Shown here: positions 22,048 through 33,712 of the stretch, piece after piece
How positions within the stretch are numbered: position 1 is the first letter of the stretch
Layout of the letters: each line of letters starts with the position of its first letter
Source: Metallyticus violacea
Lineage: Eukaryota; Arthropoda; Insecta; Mantodea; Metallyticidae
DNA length: 64,000 bases
Assembly (NCBI GenBank): GCA_030762175.1
Contig: CM060833.1
Location: 70,905,501-70,969,500, forward strand
Reading direction: 5' to 3'
The notes under the pieces: model-generated
Database searches by the model: none
Seen by the model: the letters and a program-made list of their open reading frames with translations, nothing else
Told to the model about the DNA's origin: nothing
Translations under genes and position numbers: made by a program

Positions 22048-22479
22048 ATATTAAACATCACTGTTACAAACGTCCACCATATTTAACTAATTGATAAAAC
22101 TGATGAATGTTTTTCTTTATTTCTTTATTTACTCTTTTTAATTTGTATAAAATTGTTACTATACTCATCATTAAATTATTTTTAGTATCTTAAGTTCAAC
22201 ACTGATATAACATATGTATGAAACTTTGAAGTAGAAAGATTCCTCTTGATATCTGTTTGTCAAAGAGTAAGTTGCCTGATAGGACTGTTATCTTAAGGCC
22301 TTGCAACTGTGGGAGTTGCCCTATCTGCCATTTGCTATTAGAACTTTGATCCCATTATTCCAGGCAAAGATAGCATTTCAACCATTAGAGATGCTATACT
22401 ATGCAGCTACCTCATTCTGGTAATTTACCAGAACCTTCATCTAATCTATTTACTGATCCATTTGTTGAAGGGATTATCA

Positions 22480-22860
22480 CAACCTGAAAAGAAAATAGGC
22501 TTAAACTGGCTTTTCCAACTTTACTTTATGAAAGTGAAACATGGGTTGTAACCAAAGATATTTACAGAATATTAAGAAAGTTGAGCCAAGATTCCTAAGA
22601 AATGTGAAGTGGTGTAGATCAAAGATTACAAATTATATCACAAGAGATGAGGTAACAGAGAGTTTTACCAATAAATTAACAAGATGTAGGAATAATTTGA
22701 TAAATCATATTTACCAAAAAGAAGATATCCTAAAATGGTGTTAATTTTCAGCTCTAAGGACACTACAATATTGAAAGATCCAGGAAAAGATCAAGAGAAA
22801 GCTTGAGACTGGAACAGACTTGAAGTCTAAAAGAATGATGATATTCAATAAAATATATAA
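22480..22860 (+). pseudogene. LINE reverse transcriptase thumb / C-terminus (broken)
   Basis: One frame reads LAFPTLLYESETWVV, the conserved LLYG.ETW segment after the catalytic core of LINE RTs. A shifted frame continues NIKKVEPRFLRNVKWCRSK and YITRDEVTESF, matching the family's E..FLRR....R.D.IRN..I block. The last part (RSRKRSRESLRLEQ) recalls the basic GRPRKRW tail. Confidence 0.7.
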
Positions 22861-22995
22861 CTAATTAAGGTGGTTATATATTAGGGTAACATCTAAAGCT
22901 TTAAGCTATTAATGCCTTATGAAATGAAGTTATGGTTAGGTATAACAGATAAATCAATTATTATATGACTGCACTATAAAAAGAAGTACATATAT

Positions 22996-23195
22996 TTACT
23001 TAAATGTAAATTGGAACTTGCACAGTGAAGCCAATCATATTAATTGATATCATTGTATGATTCAGTTGAACTACACACTCTTAAAGCTTCACTTACTTTT
23101 CATAAATGTTCTCGAAACCGGTTCCATACATTTATGAAAAGTAAATGAAGCTTTAAGAGTGTGTAGTTCAACTGAATCATACAATGATATCAATT
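22996..23195. mobile_element. Short hairpin (inverted-repeat) element, copy 2, with 12-bp TSD
   Basis: AAGTACATATAT occurs exactly at 22,984-22,995 and 23,196-23,207. The 200-bp insert is in opposite orientation to copy 1: the unpaired tail comes first (TTAAATGTAAATTGGAACTT), then arms of about 68 bp (TTAATTGATATCATTGTATG ... and complement) around about 20 bp containing CTCGAAACCGGTTCC. Arms here pair almost perfectly, including a stretch (CTTACTTTTCATAAATG) that is partly lost from copy 1. Confidence 0.85.
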
Positions 23196-23254
23196 AAGTA
23201 CATATATGTTGGTCTGCTGGGAGGAAAGCATTTTAACCAGTGGCATTCAGTGCA

Positions 23255-23335
23255 TTGATGCAAGAATTCATTAGATGCAAATCCAAACTATGTTCGTGGT
23301 AGGAGAACAGTCTAATCACTCAGCCACATTACCAT
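23255..23335 (-). repeat. tRNA-like SINE head
   Basis: The minus strand reads GTGGCTGAGTGATTAGACTG (A-box-like) followed about 30 nt later by TTTGGATTTGCATC (B-box-like). No folded tRNA can be drawn with confidence, so it is treated as a SINE fragment. Confidence 0.45.
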
Positions 23336-23339
23336 AAAC

Positions 23340-24590
23340 TTTAGCAGATACCTAAAGGAAAAACTTCACTTCAATGCCACTGGGAAAATGTGCTGTGAAT
23401 TTAAAAGGAAATGGGAATCCTGGAAGACAAACCTCTCTTCAGCTTGCCATAAACATCAGTCACATTTGGGGGGGTGGAGAAAAGAAAAAAGAAAAAAAAA
23501 CAGTAAAAGAGGCTTCCCATTTTTTTATGATGAGATAGAAAGAACTCAATATACAGCCAATAGCACTAATCATACTAATATATGTATCTCTCAAATGTTC
23601 CACTGAAGTGTTATGTATTAAATGTTAGTGCAAATATATAAATAGTGGGTATACTATTTTTGTTCTTTTCCATGACAATGTCAGAAACTGCAACAGATCC
23701 AGCTAATCTGGATAATCTTGATAATAAATGATTTCTATCTATTCTTTCTCCTTGACCATTAAAAATTAATCTGTGTTGATTGGTGCCAATGTATTCTAGA
23801 AAAAGTTTCAAAGTCTACAACATTGTTATAGATGATAAACATTATGATACACAAATAAACAGTCATAATTCTGCTGCTCTAAAGATGAAGCACCAAAAGG
23901 GGGAAATTAGAATGGAAGGAAAATTAAAATTGCACCGTTTTACTAAAACTAAAAGGAGTTGCACTGCAGTTGCTCCACTGAAAGCCAATAAGATGTTACT
24001 GCATGGTACGTAAAGAACTACTTTCCATAAGTATTCAAATAATTGAAGGAACAGCACCCAAATTTAAAGATGCAATATCTCATGTTACATAACTACGCTT
24101 CTATCTACACTATGCAAGAACATATCAAAATGCCACACATTCTACTGTTCTGGAGAAATCGATTCAGACTTATGTATTGTTTCAAAAGTGAAAGAAAAGT
24201 TGTCTTTCTTTCACTGGCATCTACCTTTCTGAGCAAAAAGGCCCAACCCTTAGATTTTAAAAAAAAAAAATAAAGTTAACAAAAATGTTTTTTACTTGCA
24301 GAATCAGTTCAATACTAAATATTTTATTTTAAGCAATGCACCACTTTTGCAAATAAATTATTTTAAATTATGAATTTTAATTTATAATGATTTACAGCAA
24401 GATTTATCATTCAAATTTTTGTTTTTCTTTAAACAAATAATAGTGCACACTCAGTAATGCATATTACTATCTTAACTCAATAACTGCTTGGACCCTGGTC
24501 AACATGCTTGAAATTAGTGCAAATGTGGATTTACAGATATAATTCTCATTCTTGAGTAAGAAAAGCCCATAGCTCACTTAGAGATGGTTG
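23340..24590. other. No secure feature
   Basis: Two open frames (23,611-23,811 minus, 23,780-24,013 plus) give low-similarity peptides that I cannot place. A (A)9 tract near 24,259 suggests a retroposon end, but no element is identified. Confidence 0.3.
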
Positions 24591-24599
24591 ATTAATGTA

Positions 24600-25220
24600 A
24601 TATCTATGTATCATGAGAGGCCTTGGGAAGGAGTTGGTATTGGGAGGTGGGGAAGGTATTAGAAGAAATAGGCTCGGGGAATATATGGAAAATTGGAGAA
24701 AATAAGGCGAATGGATTCTGAAAGATGGTGAAACAGAGGATAGAAGATATTGAAAAAAACAAGAGATTTAGGCTAGTTTAGTTTAGAAGGAAAAAGTTCT
24801 TTGGTTATATACAAAAGAATTAAACAGAATTGATGAAGGAAGTATATTAATACTTGTGATTAGATGGGATAGGATGGGCTGGGCATGGATGCATACAGGA
24901 GTAATACTCATGAAAGGATACACAGGAAGTGACGATGAAGGATGTAATATGTATGGGGAAGAAGTTAATGTGACCCATTATTTATTGAAATATGATATGG
25001 TTAAAGGGTGGGGGAAAAGTTTGGGATAATATATGGAATAATTTTCAGGAAAATTTAGTAATAAAATGCTAAGAAATAAGGGTGTCAAAAGCAGTGTGGG
25101 GAGTTCCTGGGAAAAGTTAAAAAGAAGTGGGATCAAAATATAAAAAGGAAAAGAAGATAATTAAAGTAGGAAAAAATAAGAGGTTTCTTAGAGACATACA
25201 ACCTGGAGGTTAAGGAGGTA
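24600..25220 (+). pseudogene. LINE C-terminal fragment
   Basis: In a plus frame near 24,935 the text is DEGCNMYGEEVNVTHYLLKY. It is a decayed CxxC...H....C knuckle in the CxxCGEE..T..HLL..C pattern of LINE C-termini, followed by a Lys/Trp-rich tail (VGSSWEKLKRSGIKI). Many stops occur upstream. Confidence 0.5.
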
Positions 25221-25242
25221 GGAAACAAGTGTTTAGATTGAT

Positions 25243-25492
25243 TTTTTTTTTTTGAGTAGTGTTTAACACCCATTTTTACTACTGAGGCACCACAGGCGGT
25301 GGACACTGAGGATACATGAAATGAAATGATATATTGGGAAAGGATTTTTTTTTAAGGAAGGAAGTGTTCCAGGCCTAAGTTTAGGTACTTCCCCAGCATT
25401 TGCCAGTTATGAAGACTGAGGAAAACCTGGAAAAAACCCCAGTCAGAGAGGACGATCCTGGCAGGATTCGAACCGCAGACCTCCCGCTCACG
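25243..25492 (-). mobile_element. tRNA-derived SINE, family 1, 5'-truncated, 15-bp TSD
   Basis: AGTGTTTAGATTGAT is exact at 25,228-25,242 and 25,493-25,507. The T run at the left is the tail; the right edge starts at the B-box half (CACTCGTGAGCGGGAGGTCT on the minus strand), so the A-box half is missing. This is the textbook mark of LINE-driven retroposition with incomplete first-strand synthesis. Confidence 0.95.
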
Positions 25493-25507
25493 AGTGTTTA
25501 GATTGAT

Positions 25508-26600
25508 GCTGCGGGAATCTTGATCTTGAGAGTAAAATGCCATGTTAATAATGAATTTAATGATATCTTAGTTTTGATATTGTAATTTGTTGTATATACA
25601 TATCAAATTTTAATGTAAATTGTGGAAATAAATTCATTCATTTATCATGTTGTGTATAAATTGGAGAGCATAGGAAATACCATATGGGAGAGCTTATTCA
25701 ATAAAGTGATGAATTGTAACAGCTTGATTTTCAGCAAGTATTGAAGCCAACGCTACTCTATTTGATGGAGTTTCCACCATTCTACATAATAACATTTATA
25801 ATATTTATTATTCACATACTTGATGCAAGTTTTGAACATTGTCAAAATGTGGTTATAAGATAAATTCAACAGTATACAATCAGAATGTAATATCAATGAC
25901 AAATTAAGTAATTTGTTTACACTACATACATGATTTGAAAACTGGTTTTTAAGACTCTATTTAAAGCTGTATTAAAAAACTGATTATACATATATAAACC
26001 AATTACATGGATCTTTATTTGTGGATTTCAAGTTGTGGACATTGTGATGTAGATCCATTTGTACGGAGTATAATGAAAATGTATGTCACCATTTGTCATA
26101 GGTTTGTAATGTTCTATCAGGTAATAATTTTATAAATCAGTAAATAATTTGTTATATGTTACTATATTTCACTGTGAAAATCCCAAACTATTAAAAAAAA
26201 ATAATTTGCATAATTTTCTTCTGGAGCACAAGAACTCACTGTATAAGGAGGAGGTTATAACACCCTGGGTTTGTATCCCATATTGAATTAGGAAATAAAT
26301 TAGACAATAATATATTGTTTTCAGAATAGTTACATCATAAGTTTTTGAAAATTGTTTTCTTCAAGTATAAGCTTTTATTAATATTTGTATATACATTATC
26401 AATATGATTATCCCTTGAAAGAAATGTATATCAATCTGAACACCTAAGAATTTATGTGTAAGGGGTTCCTGAATTGCTGTTCTTGAATATGAAACAAATT
26501 CACTTTTTTTTTTATATTTAGCTGAAATATGATCATATTAGTATTTTTCAGGATTATTAGTGAGACTTAGGGATTTAAAATAAATATTTATTCTATAAGA
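25508..26600. other. No recognisable gene
   Basis: AT-rich, no motif recognised on either strand. Confidence 0.4.
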
Positions 26601-26639
26601 TCAATTTGTCACAAATGAATGAGGATCATGATCACTTGT

Positions 26640-27600
26640 CATATTGCAAATAGTAGTAGTATCATCTGCACTGCTTACGATGTTACAATTTTCTTAGGGA
26701 TACAATTCATTTATATAAAATATAAGCAATAAAGGGCCAAGCACTGATCCCTGTGAGATATCATATTTTACAATTCCTGATTTCAATTTGATCTTAGTGT
26801 TATTAATTCCATATTTATAATCAATTTTTATATTGTTTGTTTTTTAAAGGATCAATTTATGCAATTTGCAATACCCCTAATTCCATATTTTTCAAAGATA
26901 AATAAAACATCATGTTGGACATAGCTGAATGCTTTAAATAGATCTAAAATTTTTCGAGTAATTTTGTTCTTATTATCCAGATTTATGACATTATGTACAA
27001 AATCCATCAGTGCAGTTGCAATGGATCCTTTAGCCCAACCATCATACTAAAAAAACCATTGACATTGCTTTTTTCTAGAAATAGAATAATCATTTTCATT
27101 AACATCTTTCATAAGCTTTGATATTATAGAAGTGAAAGAGATTTGGCCTACAATTTTATGTAAGCTTTTTTGTTGCTCTTATAATGGATGGGAATAACAA
27201 TACTGATTTTCATGCATTCTAGAAATAAGTAATGCTTTAAAAATTAATTTAATAGAAATATACCAGGGAGTTTGCCTCAAGATTTTAGTCAACTTCATCT
27301 AATACCATCCCATCCACTAGAAATTTTGTTTTTAAACTTTCAAAGATTTCTTCTTCATCTAAATATATAAGAGTTTAGCCATTTTTGGTCTTATAGTTAG
27401 AAGTATAGGGAGTGCTTAAATATTGGCAACATTTACAAAATAGTTGTTGAAATGGTTATCTATCTAGAATGGATTTTGTTCAATCTTATTATTTATGAGT
27501 AGACTAATGCTTTCTTGCCCTAAATTTCATTTTTGCACACTATTTATTATTAATCATGATTAGTTAAACAAGATAACACCAATAACCAGGGTATTAGTGT
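26640..27600 (-). pseudogene. LINE reverse transcriptase fragment (CR1/Jockey-like wording)
   Basis: The minus strand gives, in order but across frameshifts, DGWAKGSIATALMDFV (family GFR.G.ST..AL), ILDLFKAFSYVQHDVLF (family DLSKAFDTVDH.IL), KYGIRGIANCI (HYGIRG.A), DISQGSVLGPLLLIFYINEL (GVPQGSVLGPLLFL.YIND) and ADDTTTIC, the catalytic Asp-Asp motif. The set identifies an EN-RT LINE of another clade than 183-3,637. Confidence 0.85.
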
Positions 27601-28241
27601 GTATAAGGTCCTAAGGAATAAGCTACTCTCAAGAATAGAAATTTGGCTGAATGGGTTTAATTGAGAGAGAGAGAGAAGAAAGGCTTAGTGTTGTACGAAA
27701 TATAACTTAACATCGTATTGAATGTATATATTAATTTTTTGGTTTTGGTTGGATTGAAGCCCGGTCCTCTGGATATTCCAGTTGGTAGCTGCTGATGAAC
27801 CAGGGACTGGGAGGCTGAGTCAATCTAATCAGAATAAATTTTGATTGCAGTTAGTGCCTTCTAGAATTGCCAGAGTCATCTTCTTGCCATAGAAGAATTC
27901 AAGTAGTTCGAAATATAGCAATTACAACTCTCTGACTTTTTCTTAGTGTTTTATCCTTTTCTGCTTTTCTAATTATTGTTAATTTAGTTACATTGTTATT
28001 AGTATTACATTATTTTTCTTTTATATATATATATATCTCAACAGCCATTAAATGGCACTCTCTCAACTTCAGAATGAAAAATCAGTAATCTCTGATAGAT
28101 GTGCATTTACAGTATACATCTAAAATGGGCCAGATATGGGTCAAACCTTCTCACCAAGTGTTTTATCCTCCAACCTGTCTTGGGGTGGCAGAGAAAGGGG
28201 GAAATTTGCTTTGCACTTCCATCTTACATCACTAACCACTA
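27601..28241. other. No gene; simple repeats
   Basis: A (GA)n run near 27,664-27,677 and a (TA)n run near 28,023-28,036. The 27,740-27,880 stretch is GC-richer than its surroundings and looks like an unidentified repeat. Confidence 0.4.
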
Positions 28242-28521
28242 TACTGCTACGGGTGACCGAGGTCGTTAAGGTGCACACTCGTGAGTGGGAGGTCTGGGGT
28301 TTGAATCCTGCCAGGATCGTTCTCCCTGAGGTTTTTTTTTCAGGTTTTCCTCAGTCCTCATAAATGGCAAATGCCGGGGAGGTACCCTAAACTTAGTCCT
28401 GGAACGATTCCTTCCTTAAAAATAAATCCTTTCTCAATATATCATTTCATCTCATGTATCATCAGTGTCCATCCCCTGTGGTGCCTCTGTAGCAAAAACG
28501 GGCATTAAACACCATTCATTC
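28242..28521 (+). mobile_element. tRNA-derived SINE, family 1, full length
   Basis: The head has ACCGAGGTCGTTAAGGTGCA and the B box GGTTTGAATCC; the 3' end has GGGCATTAAACACC. Flanks are ATCACTAACCACTA (28,228-28,241) and ATCTCACTAGCCACTA (28,522-28,537), an aged target-site duplication. Confidence 0.9.
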
Positions 28522-29081
28522 ATCTCACTAGCCACTACATTTGATTTCCGTTATACATATGGATTGTGCAGTTCCGTTCTGATTACTAAATTATACAATA
28601 TGACACTTTCAGACACACGTGATAAGTTTAGACCAGAGAACAGATCATTTGATACTGCTTATGAGTTATATTTATTTCATGACAACCAGTGCACCATACA
28701 GTGTTACATGTCATTTGGCTATCTTTGTAGACCACTCATGCAAATTCTCTCTCTTCCACTGGCTACTCTAATTGCTACTGCTCAGTTTCTATTTTCTATG
28801 TTTGAAAGACCTGAACTTGAGAAAGCTGATCTACAGCAACAAGACCTAGGGTGCTGTTTTAAATATCCTGTTCTTGAAACTATTTTACACATATAGAACA
28901 AAATAGACTCCTTTGGAACATAAGAATAGCTAAGTCTGCTCAAAAGCATTTTTAACTAAACTACAATTCTTGAAACCATTGAACATACTAAGCAAAGAGC
29001 ACTATTATGAACACAATGATGCTGCATCACCAAATCATAACAACATCAGAAGTGTTCCTATGTGAAATTTTACAAAGGTAT

Positions 29082-29430
29082 GCAATAAAAACAAATGTGG
29101 AATAGCAATCCATGAGGGGTAGTTCTCAGTAACAAATTTTTTACCTTTATTCCCAATTGAAAGAAACAAAGATTCTCAACTCACATCAGATATAAATAAA
29201 TTACAGTAAAGAACATAAAATACACAATGTATCTAAATATTTCTCTAGATTATTGTGCTTTTGTATGCAATAAAAAACAAATGTGGAATAGCAAACCATA
29301 TGAAGGGTAGTTCTCAGTAACAGACCCTTCACCTTTAAAAGATTCTGAACTCTAATTAGGTATAAATAAACCAGAGTAAATAACATAAAATATAACAATG
29401 TATCTCAACATTTCTCTGGATTATTTTTCT
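29082..29430. repeat. Tandem duplication of about 190 bp, two copies
   Basis: CAAATGTGGAATAGCAA recurs at 29,091 and 29,279. It is followed in both by GTAGTTCTCAGTAACA, AACATAAAATA, CAATGTATCT and ATTTCTCT-GATTAT. The copies differ by small indels. No coding sense is seen. Confidence 0.85.
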
Positions 29431-30680
29431 TTTCTGCCCCACAGTGTATTTTCTTCCAATGGTGAAGCTATTGCAGCATATTAGGATAGGGTGGAAGCAA
29501 AGGTATTGCAGGAAAAATATTCTACATGGTTAAAGTAATCAAAAAAATTCATTATGTAGCAGTGGCAAGTATAATGAAAAACTGTGAATTATTTTTAAAT
29601 TTAGATATATTTTCTGGGAACAGCTTAAAACTTTCTACATGTGTATATAACAATAACACAAGCTTTATAATAAATTTTGTGATTGTCATCCCTGTATCCT
29701 GCTATAATATTCTTAGATGGCATTTTTAATATACTTATATATAAATGGATGGATTATACATATTTTTTCACTAAAAGGTTTTTAAAAATGTGTAACTAGC
29801 CACAAGCAAAATAAAATTTTTAAATATTAGGGAAGGAAAAGCTTCACCAAAACTAGAGAAAAACTAGCTGTACCATTACTAATACTTAAGCATTATTTTA
29901 TAATGTGAAATGTTGGTTTTCTCTTATATTTAGTTTCCTGAAAGAAAAACATGAATACATTTTTCATAGAGGTGAAAACAATACCAAAGCTTAATACTGA
30001 ACTTAATGCTATACATCATTTTTTATTTTCACATTTTTCCTTGATATTTTTAGATGCACGGTTCTACTTTCTAATATACACTCCATTTCCTTTCTTTATA
30101 AATGTGTCTTCAGGGGAAAAAAAAATAAATAATAATAATTCTTCCAACATTTCTTCAATCTATTTCCTGCACCTGTATTACACATGTGCATATTTTTCCA
30201 CATCTTTCATTTTGATAAGAATTGTGGGAAAAAAGATGATGAAAAAATTGTATGCATGTGAAAAAGAACCACTTGAAAGCTGCTGACTTGGAAGATAATA
30301 TAAAAAAACATAAAAGTGTTGCAAATGGCTGATTTTAAAAATGTTTCAACTAAGCCATCTACATTTTAAACTAACAGCTGTATAAATATTAAGTCTTATA
30401 TCAACCATATTTCTTTATAATGTCTGTTTAACACCCTCCACAAAAGCAGCCATTTGGTAGCATTTTGCAGACCTACTTCTGTGGTCTGCCTCTTAATGAG
30501 AAAGCAATCATATCTAACTACATGCCTACTATTCACAACCAAGAATATTAAACATATCACAAACTACACCTGGTATCATGATAACCTCTCAAATATAACT
30601 GATAGAGGGAGAAAAAATAAATAACAGTGACACCAACAACATTTTCTGAAAAATGAGATCTTGTTAATTTAGGAGTTGCT
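29431..30680. other. No recognisable gene
   Basis: Open frames up to 111 codons occur (for example 29,951-30,286), but they are Phe/Ile-rich with no domain and are explained by AT bias. Confidence 0.4.
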
Positions 30681-30681
30681 G

Positions 30682-30960
30682 ATTTGTTTTATTTATGGAC
30701 ACTCTTTGACGTCTCAGGTCTTAGCATCCCATTCAATTCAGGGCATGAAATGGCCAACAAATTTTGCTCAGAAGCATCTATTTTCAGGTTTGAGGTTCTT
30801 TTTCCTGCAGTAAATCTATGACATAGGACCCATGGCTTTATTTCCCTTCCAAAGCAGGTCATAATTAGAAGTTTTACGTCCAAAAAAATTCATCGATCCT
30901 GACTGGCATTGAACCTGCAATCTTGGGTTTAGGAGGCAAGTGTGTTATTGTAAGGAGATT
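30682..30960 (-). mobile_element. SINE, family 2
   Basis: Reverse-complement copy of the family at 61,253-61,546. It shares CATTTCATGCCCTGAATTG, TAAATCTATG, AAATAAAGCC and, at the head, a tRNA-like AAGATTGCAGGTTCAATGCC. The head is at the right near 30,950. Confidence 0.75.
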
Positions 30961-31611
30961 GAACACAGAGTTAAGACAGAGAAGGGTCATTATATTTACC
31001 AAAAGCATAGATTTGAAATGGAGTAACACTTAAGTATAAAGTTTTTATATATTGTGCATTATAACAGTTTTATACACAGTGTCACATTTTAAAAAAAAGC
31101 TTCATATGCATTTATTATTTCAAATCTTTACAAGTGTTAATAGTTATCTGTAAAGAAAAAAAGGATTAGTAAACATGAAAAAGAAACTACCAGCATAACT
31201 TCTCAGCAGTTGAATAGTTATTTGCAATTACATCGATTAGATGTTTCAACAGTCATATTGTAAAATTATGTTCTTTATGTTATGAACTAATTAATGTTTA
31301 TTTTTGTCATCCACATGGCTTTGAAAGTATATTATTTTCTTAATTATTACTTCAAATATACATAAATGAATATTAGAATACCAAAAACAAAAATGCCTCC
31401 AGTGGTCCCTTTTCATGTGTATGAACACACAGTGTTAAATGAACTTCACCAAAATAATTTCAGAGTGTGTAGAGATGTCGTATATAAGTAATTTCAGATA
31501 GGCAATGTATGGCATGTCTGTTCAAATTTTGAAGCTATGCCACTGGCCAATTAAAATGCCCCTCAAAACCATAACTCACAATAATGAAGGAAACTTTCTG
31601 AATATAATATT

Positions 31612-31720
31612 GTGGTGTAATGGTTAGGACATTAGCTTTCAAGTAAGGGTGGTCATTTGTTTTCAAGCTTGAATCTCATTCATTAGTTTTTTTTACGGTT
31701 ATTTTCTGACTAAGGCCTAA
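31612..31720 (+). repeat. tRNA-like SINE head, another family
   Basis: GTGGTGTAATGGTTAGGACA (A-box-like) and CAAGCTTGAATCTCATT (B-box-like) are followed by a T run. An intact tRNA gene was rejected because the acceptor and anticodon stems do not close. Confidence 0.5.
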
Positions 31721-32001
31721 TAATACAGCTTTTAGCTTATGCTTTAATTTGATATTTTAATTTATACACTTAAATCTTACATATCAATTCATATAATTAC
31801 AATCCTTGTAGTTGTTATTGTACTTACCAATCAGAATTGTGTGCTGAGCATGTATTAGGTAAATTAAGTTTTAGGCATCATGTTAGTAGTAAGTTTATTT
31901 ATTTTTATTAGCCATTGTATGTTGGTAATGCATTCATTGTGAAAGAGAATAAAACTTATTTTACTTACGAAGCTGTTGACAATGGTTATATATCCTAAAC
32001 T

Positions 32002-32114
32002 TAGGTATTCATTTTTTACTCTAAACTCCACTTACATAAAAGTAAGATGTGTTTCTGGAGAATCTCTCCCATCTTCAGAAGTGGAGTTTAGTGTAAAAAA
32101 TGAATACCTTAGAA
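32002..32114. repeat. PLE-family terminal palindrome with hammerhead-like core
   Basis: Arms of about 32 bp (TAGGTATTCATTTTTTACTC ... CTCCACTT and complement) surround a minus-strand core CTGAAGA ... GGAGA/TCTCC ... GAAAC. The GTC cleavage triplet reads ATC here, so activity is doubtful. The arm text TAAACTCCACTTACAT recurs at 38,190, 41,000, 51,880 and 53,870. Confidence 0.7.
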
Positions 32115-33117
32115 TAAAACTTGATAGCGTTAAGTAAATTTCATTCATACTTCTTTAATATGCATATTGCAGCACTTCATGTGAAATAAAAAAAAGAACT
32201 CACAGTCTGTAGAACATTAGCTGTAGCATTATGCATAATGCCACACAAACAGTTAACGAGCTCCCTCAAGAGTAGGTTACATCAAGACTGACTAGATTTA
32301 AAGGTAGTTGAAATCTAATAGGCCTTAGCTGCACAATGCAAAAAAGGCAGTTAATAGATGTTCAGTCTCACATGTCAAATGCTTAGTTCGAGATTTGAGG
32401 AATTTTATGGCATTAAATCTTGAAAATGCTGATATTCAGTTGCAAACATTTTAATTTTTATGCTTGCAAGGCAGTTTTAAAGACATTCTAAACTAATTTT
32501 TTCCCTCAGCTAGGCTTTAACTTTATCAGCAACCAATATCAAAATGTTTAACACTTTAGAACTGCATTATGTTAAGTTGTGGACCATACATTGCCTATTT
32601 CAAATTGCTTATATATGACATCTCCACACTCTCTGAAATTATTTCGGTGTAGTTCATTAATATCATGTATATGGCAGGGGTTTTTTTTTTTTTTTATCTG
32701 CAACAAATCTCTGCATGAAGGCTATGCATGTGCAAACAAATTAATATATTCATACTGGCAATAGTTTTTTATTTGGTATTTGGAGAGTTAGCATAAATAA
32801 AAATGATTTATGTAATTCAAGTCAAAACAGCTGTTAGTTTTCAAGGACATGTGCGGCAATGTGTTATGTGCTCTCGCTCTCTCTCTCTCTGTGATCTACT
32901 AGCCTTTACTGCAGAAATAAATTGGCTAACATCAGGAATCTACTTCTATATTTTTATTCAACCTATAACGATTTAGAATTCAACAGTAAGACCACCGAAA
33001 GAAAGTATGGGCTCTATTCTTCTTTTCTGCTCTATTACTGATATTCCTTTATTTTTAACATCTCACAACCTACTCTCAGAGTCTTGAAAATCTTCAAGTG
33101 TGGCAATTTTGTTTTAT
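32115..33117. other. No gene; (CT)n microsatellite at about 32,873-32,891
   Basis: AT-rich sequence without recognisable genes. The only notable item is a short CT repeat. Confidence 0.4.
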
Positions 33118-33372
33118 TGTGTTTAATGCCTATTTTAACTACTGGGGGGTGGATACTGATGACACATGAAATGAAATGATAAATTGGGAATTTTTTTTTA
33201 AAGGAAATGTTCCAGTTCTAAGTTTAGGATACCTCCCCAGCATTTACCATTTATGACTGAGGAAAACCTGGAAAAAATCTGTTAGGGAGTATAGTCTTAG
33301 TGGGAATTGAATCCCAAACCTTCTGCTCATGAGTGTGCATCTTAATGACCTCAGCCAACTTTGGCGATTGTT
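33118..33372 (-). mobile_element. tRNA-derived SINE, family 1
   Basis: The conserved 3' end TGTTTAATGCC is at the left and the head CTTAATGACCTCAGCC (complement of the A-box region) at the right. The body is shorter in the middle than other copies. Flanks TGGCAATTTTG and TTGGCGATTGTTG are consistent with a worn target-site duplication. Confidence 0.8.
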
Positions 33373-33540
33373 GCAATTCTACACTGTACCTATACAAGGA
33401 ATACATACTCTTATGGTCTATATACTGAACATATTTAACATAACCTACTGGTTTGCAAAGCAAGAAGAATCAAAGCAAAACATTACTTCTATTAAAAATA
33501 TACTTATATTATTGGTCTGGATTTCTTTGATATTCATCTT

Positions 33541-33712
33541 GTTTTATTTTGATAAAATATTTTAAATACAAGGTTTACTAAATTAAATTTTAAGACATGA
33601 CAATCTGATGATAGAAATGCATAAACTAATATACCAATTAAAAGCTCCTTCTTTTCCGGTTTATTTTGATAAAATATTCTAAATACAAGGTTTACTAAAT
33701 TAAGTTTTACAA
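33541..33712. repeat. Two direct copies of a 50-bp segment
   Basis: TTTATTTTGATAAAATATT, then AAATACAAGGTTTACTAAAT and TAARTTTTA, occurs at about 33,541 and 33,659, separated by about 68 bp. Not coding; origin unknown. Confidence 0.75.

Noticed and set aside
28465..28896. 143-codon plus-strand ORF
   Set aside because: Its first third is SINE family 1 sequence; the remainder shows no motif and no splice support.
31612..31720. Functional tRNA genes here and at 23,255, 39,040, 50,686, 57,055 and 61,258
   Set aside because: A- and B-box-like text is present, but acceptor and anticodon arms do not close, and several are followed by SINE bodies or tails and flanked by target duplications.
32035..32085. 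Functional hammerhead ribozyme in the 32-kb palindrome
   Set aside because: The cleavage triplet reads ATC and stem III cannot form; kept only as a decayed core.
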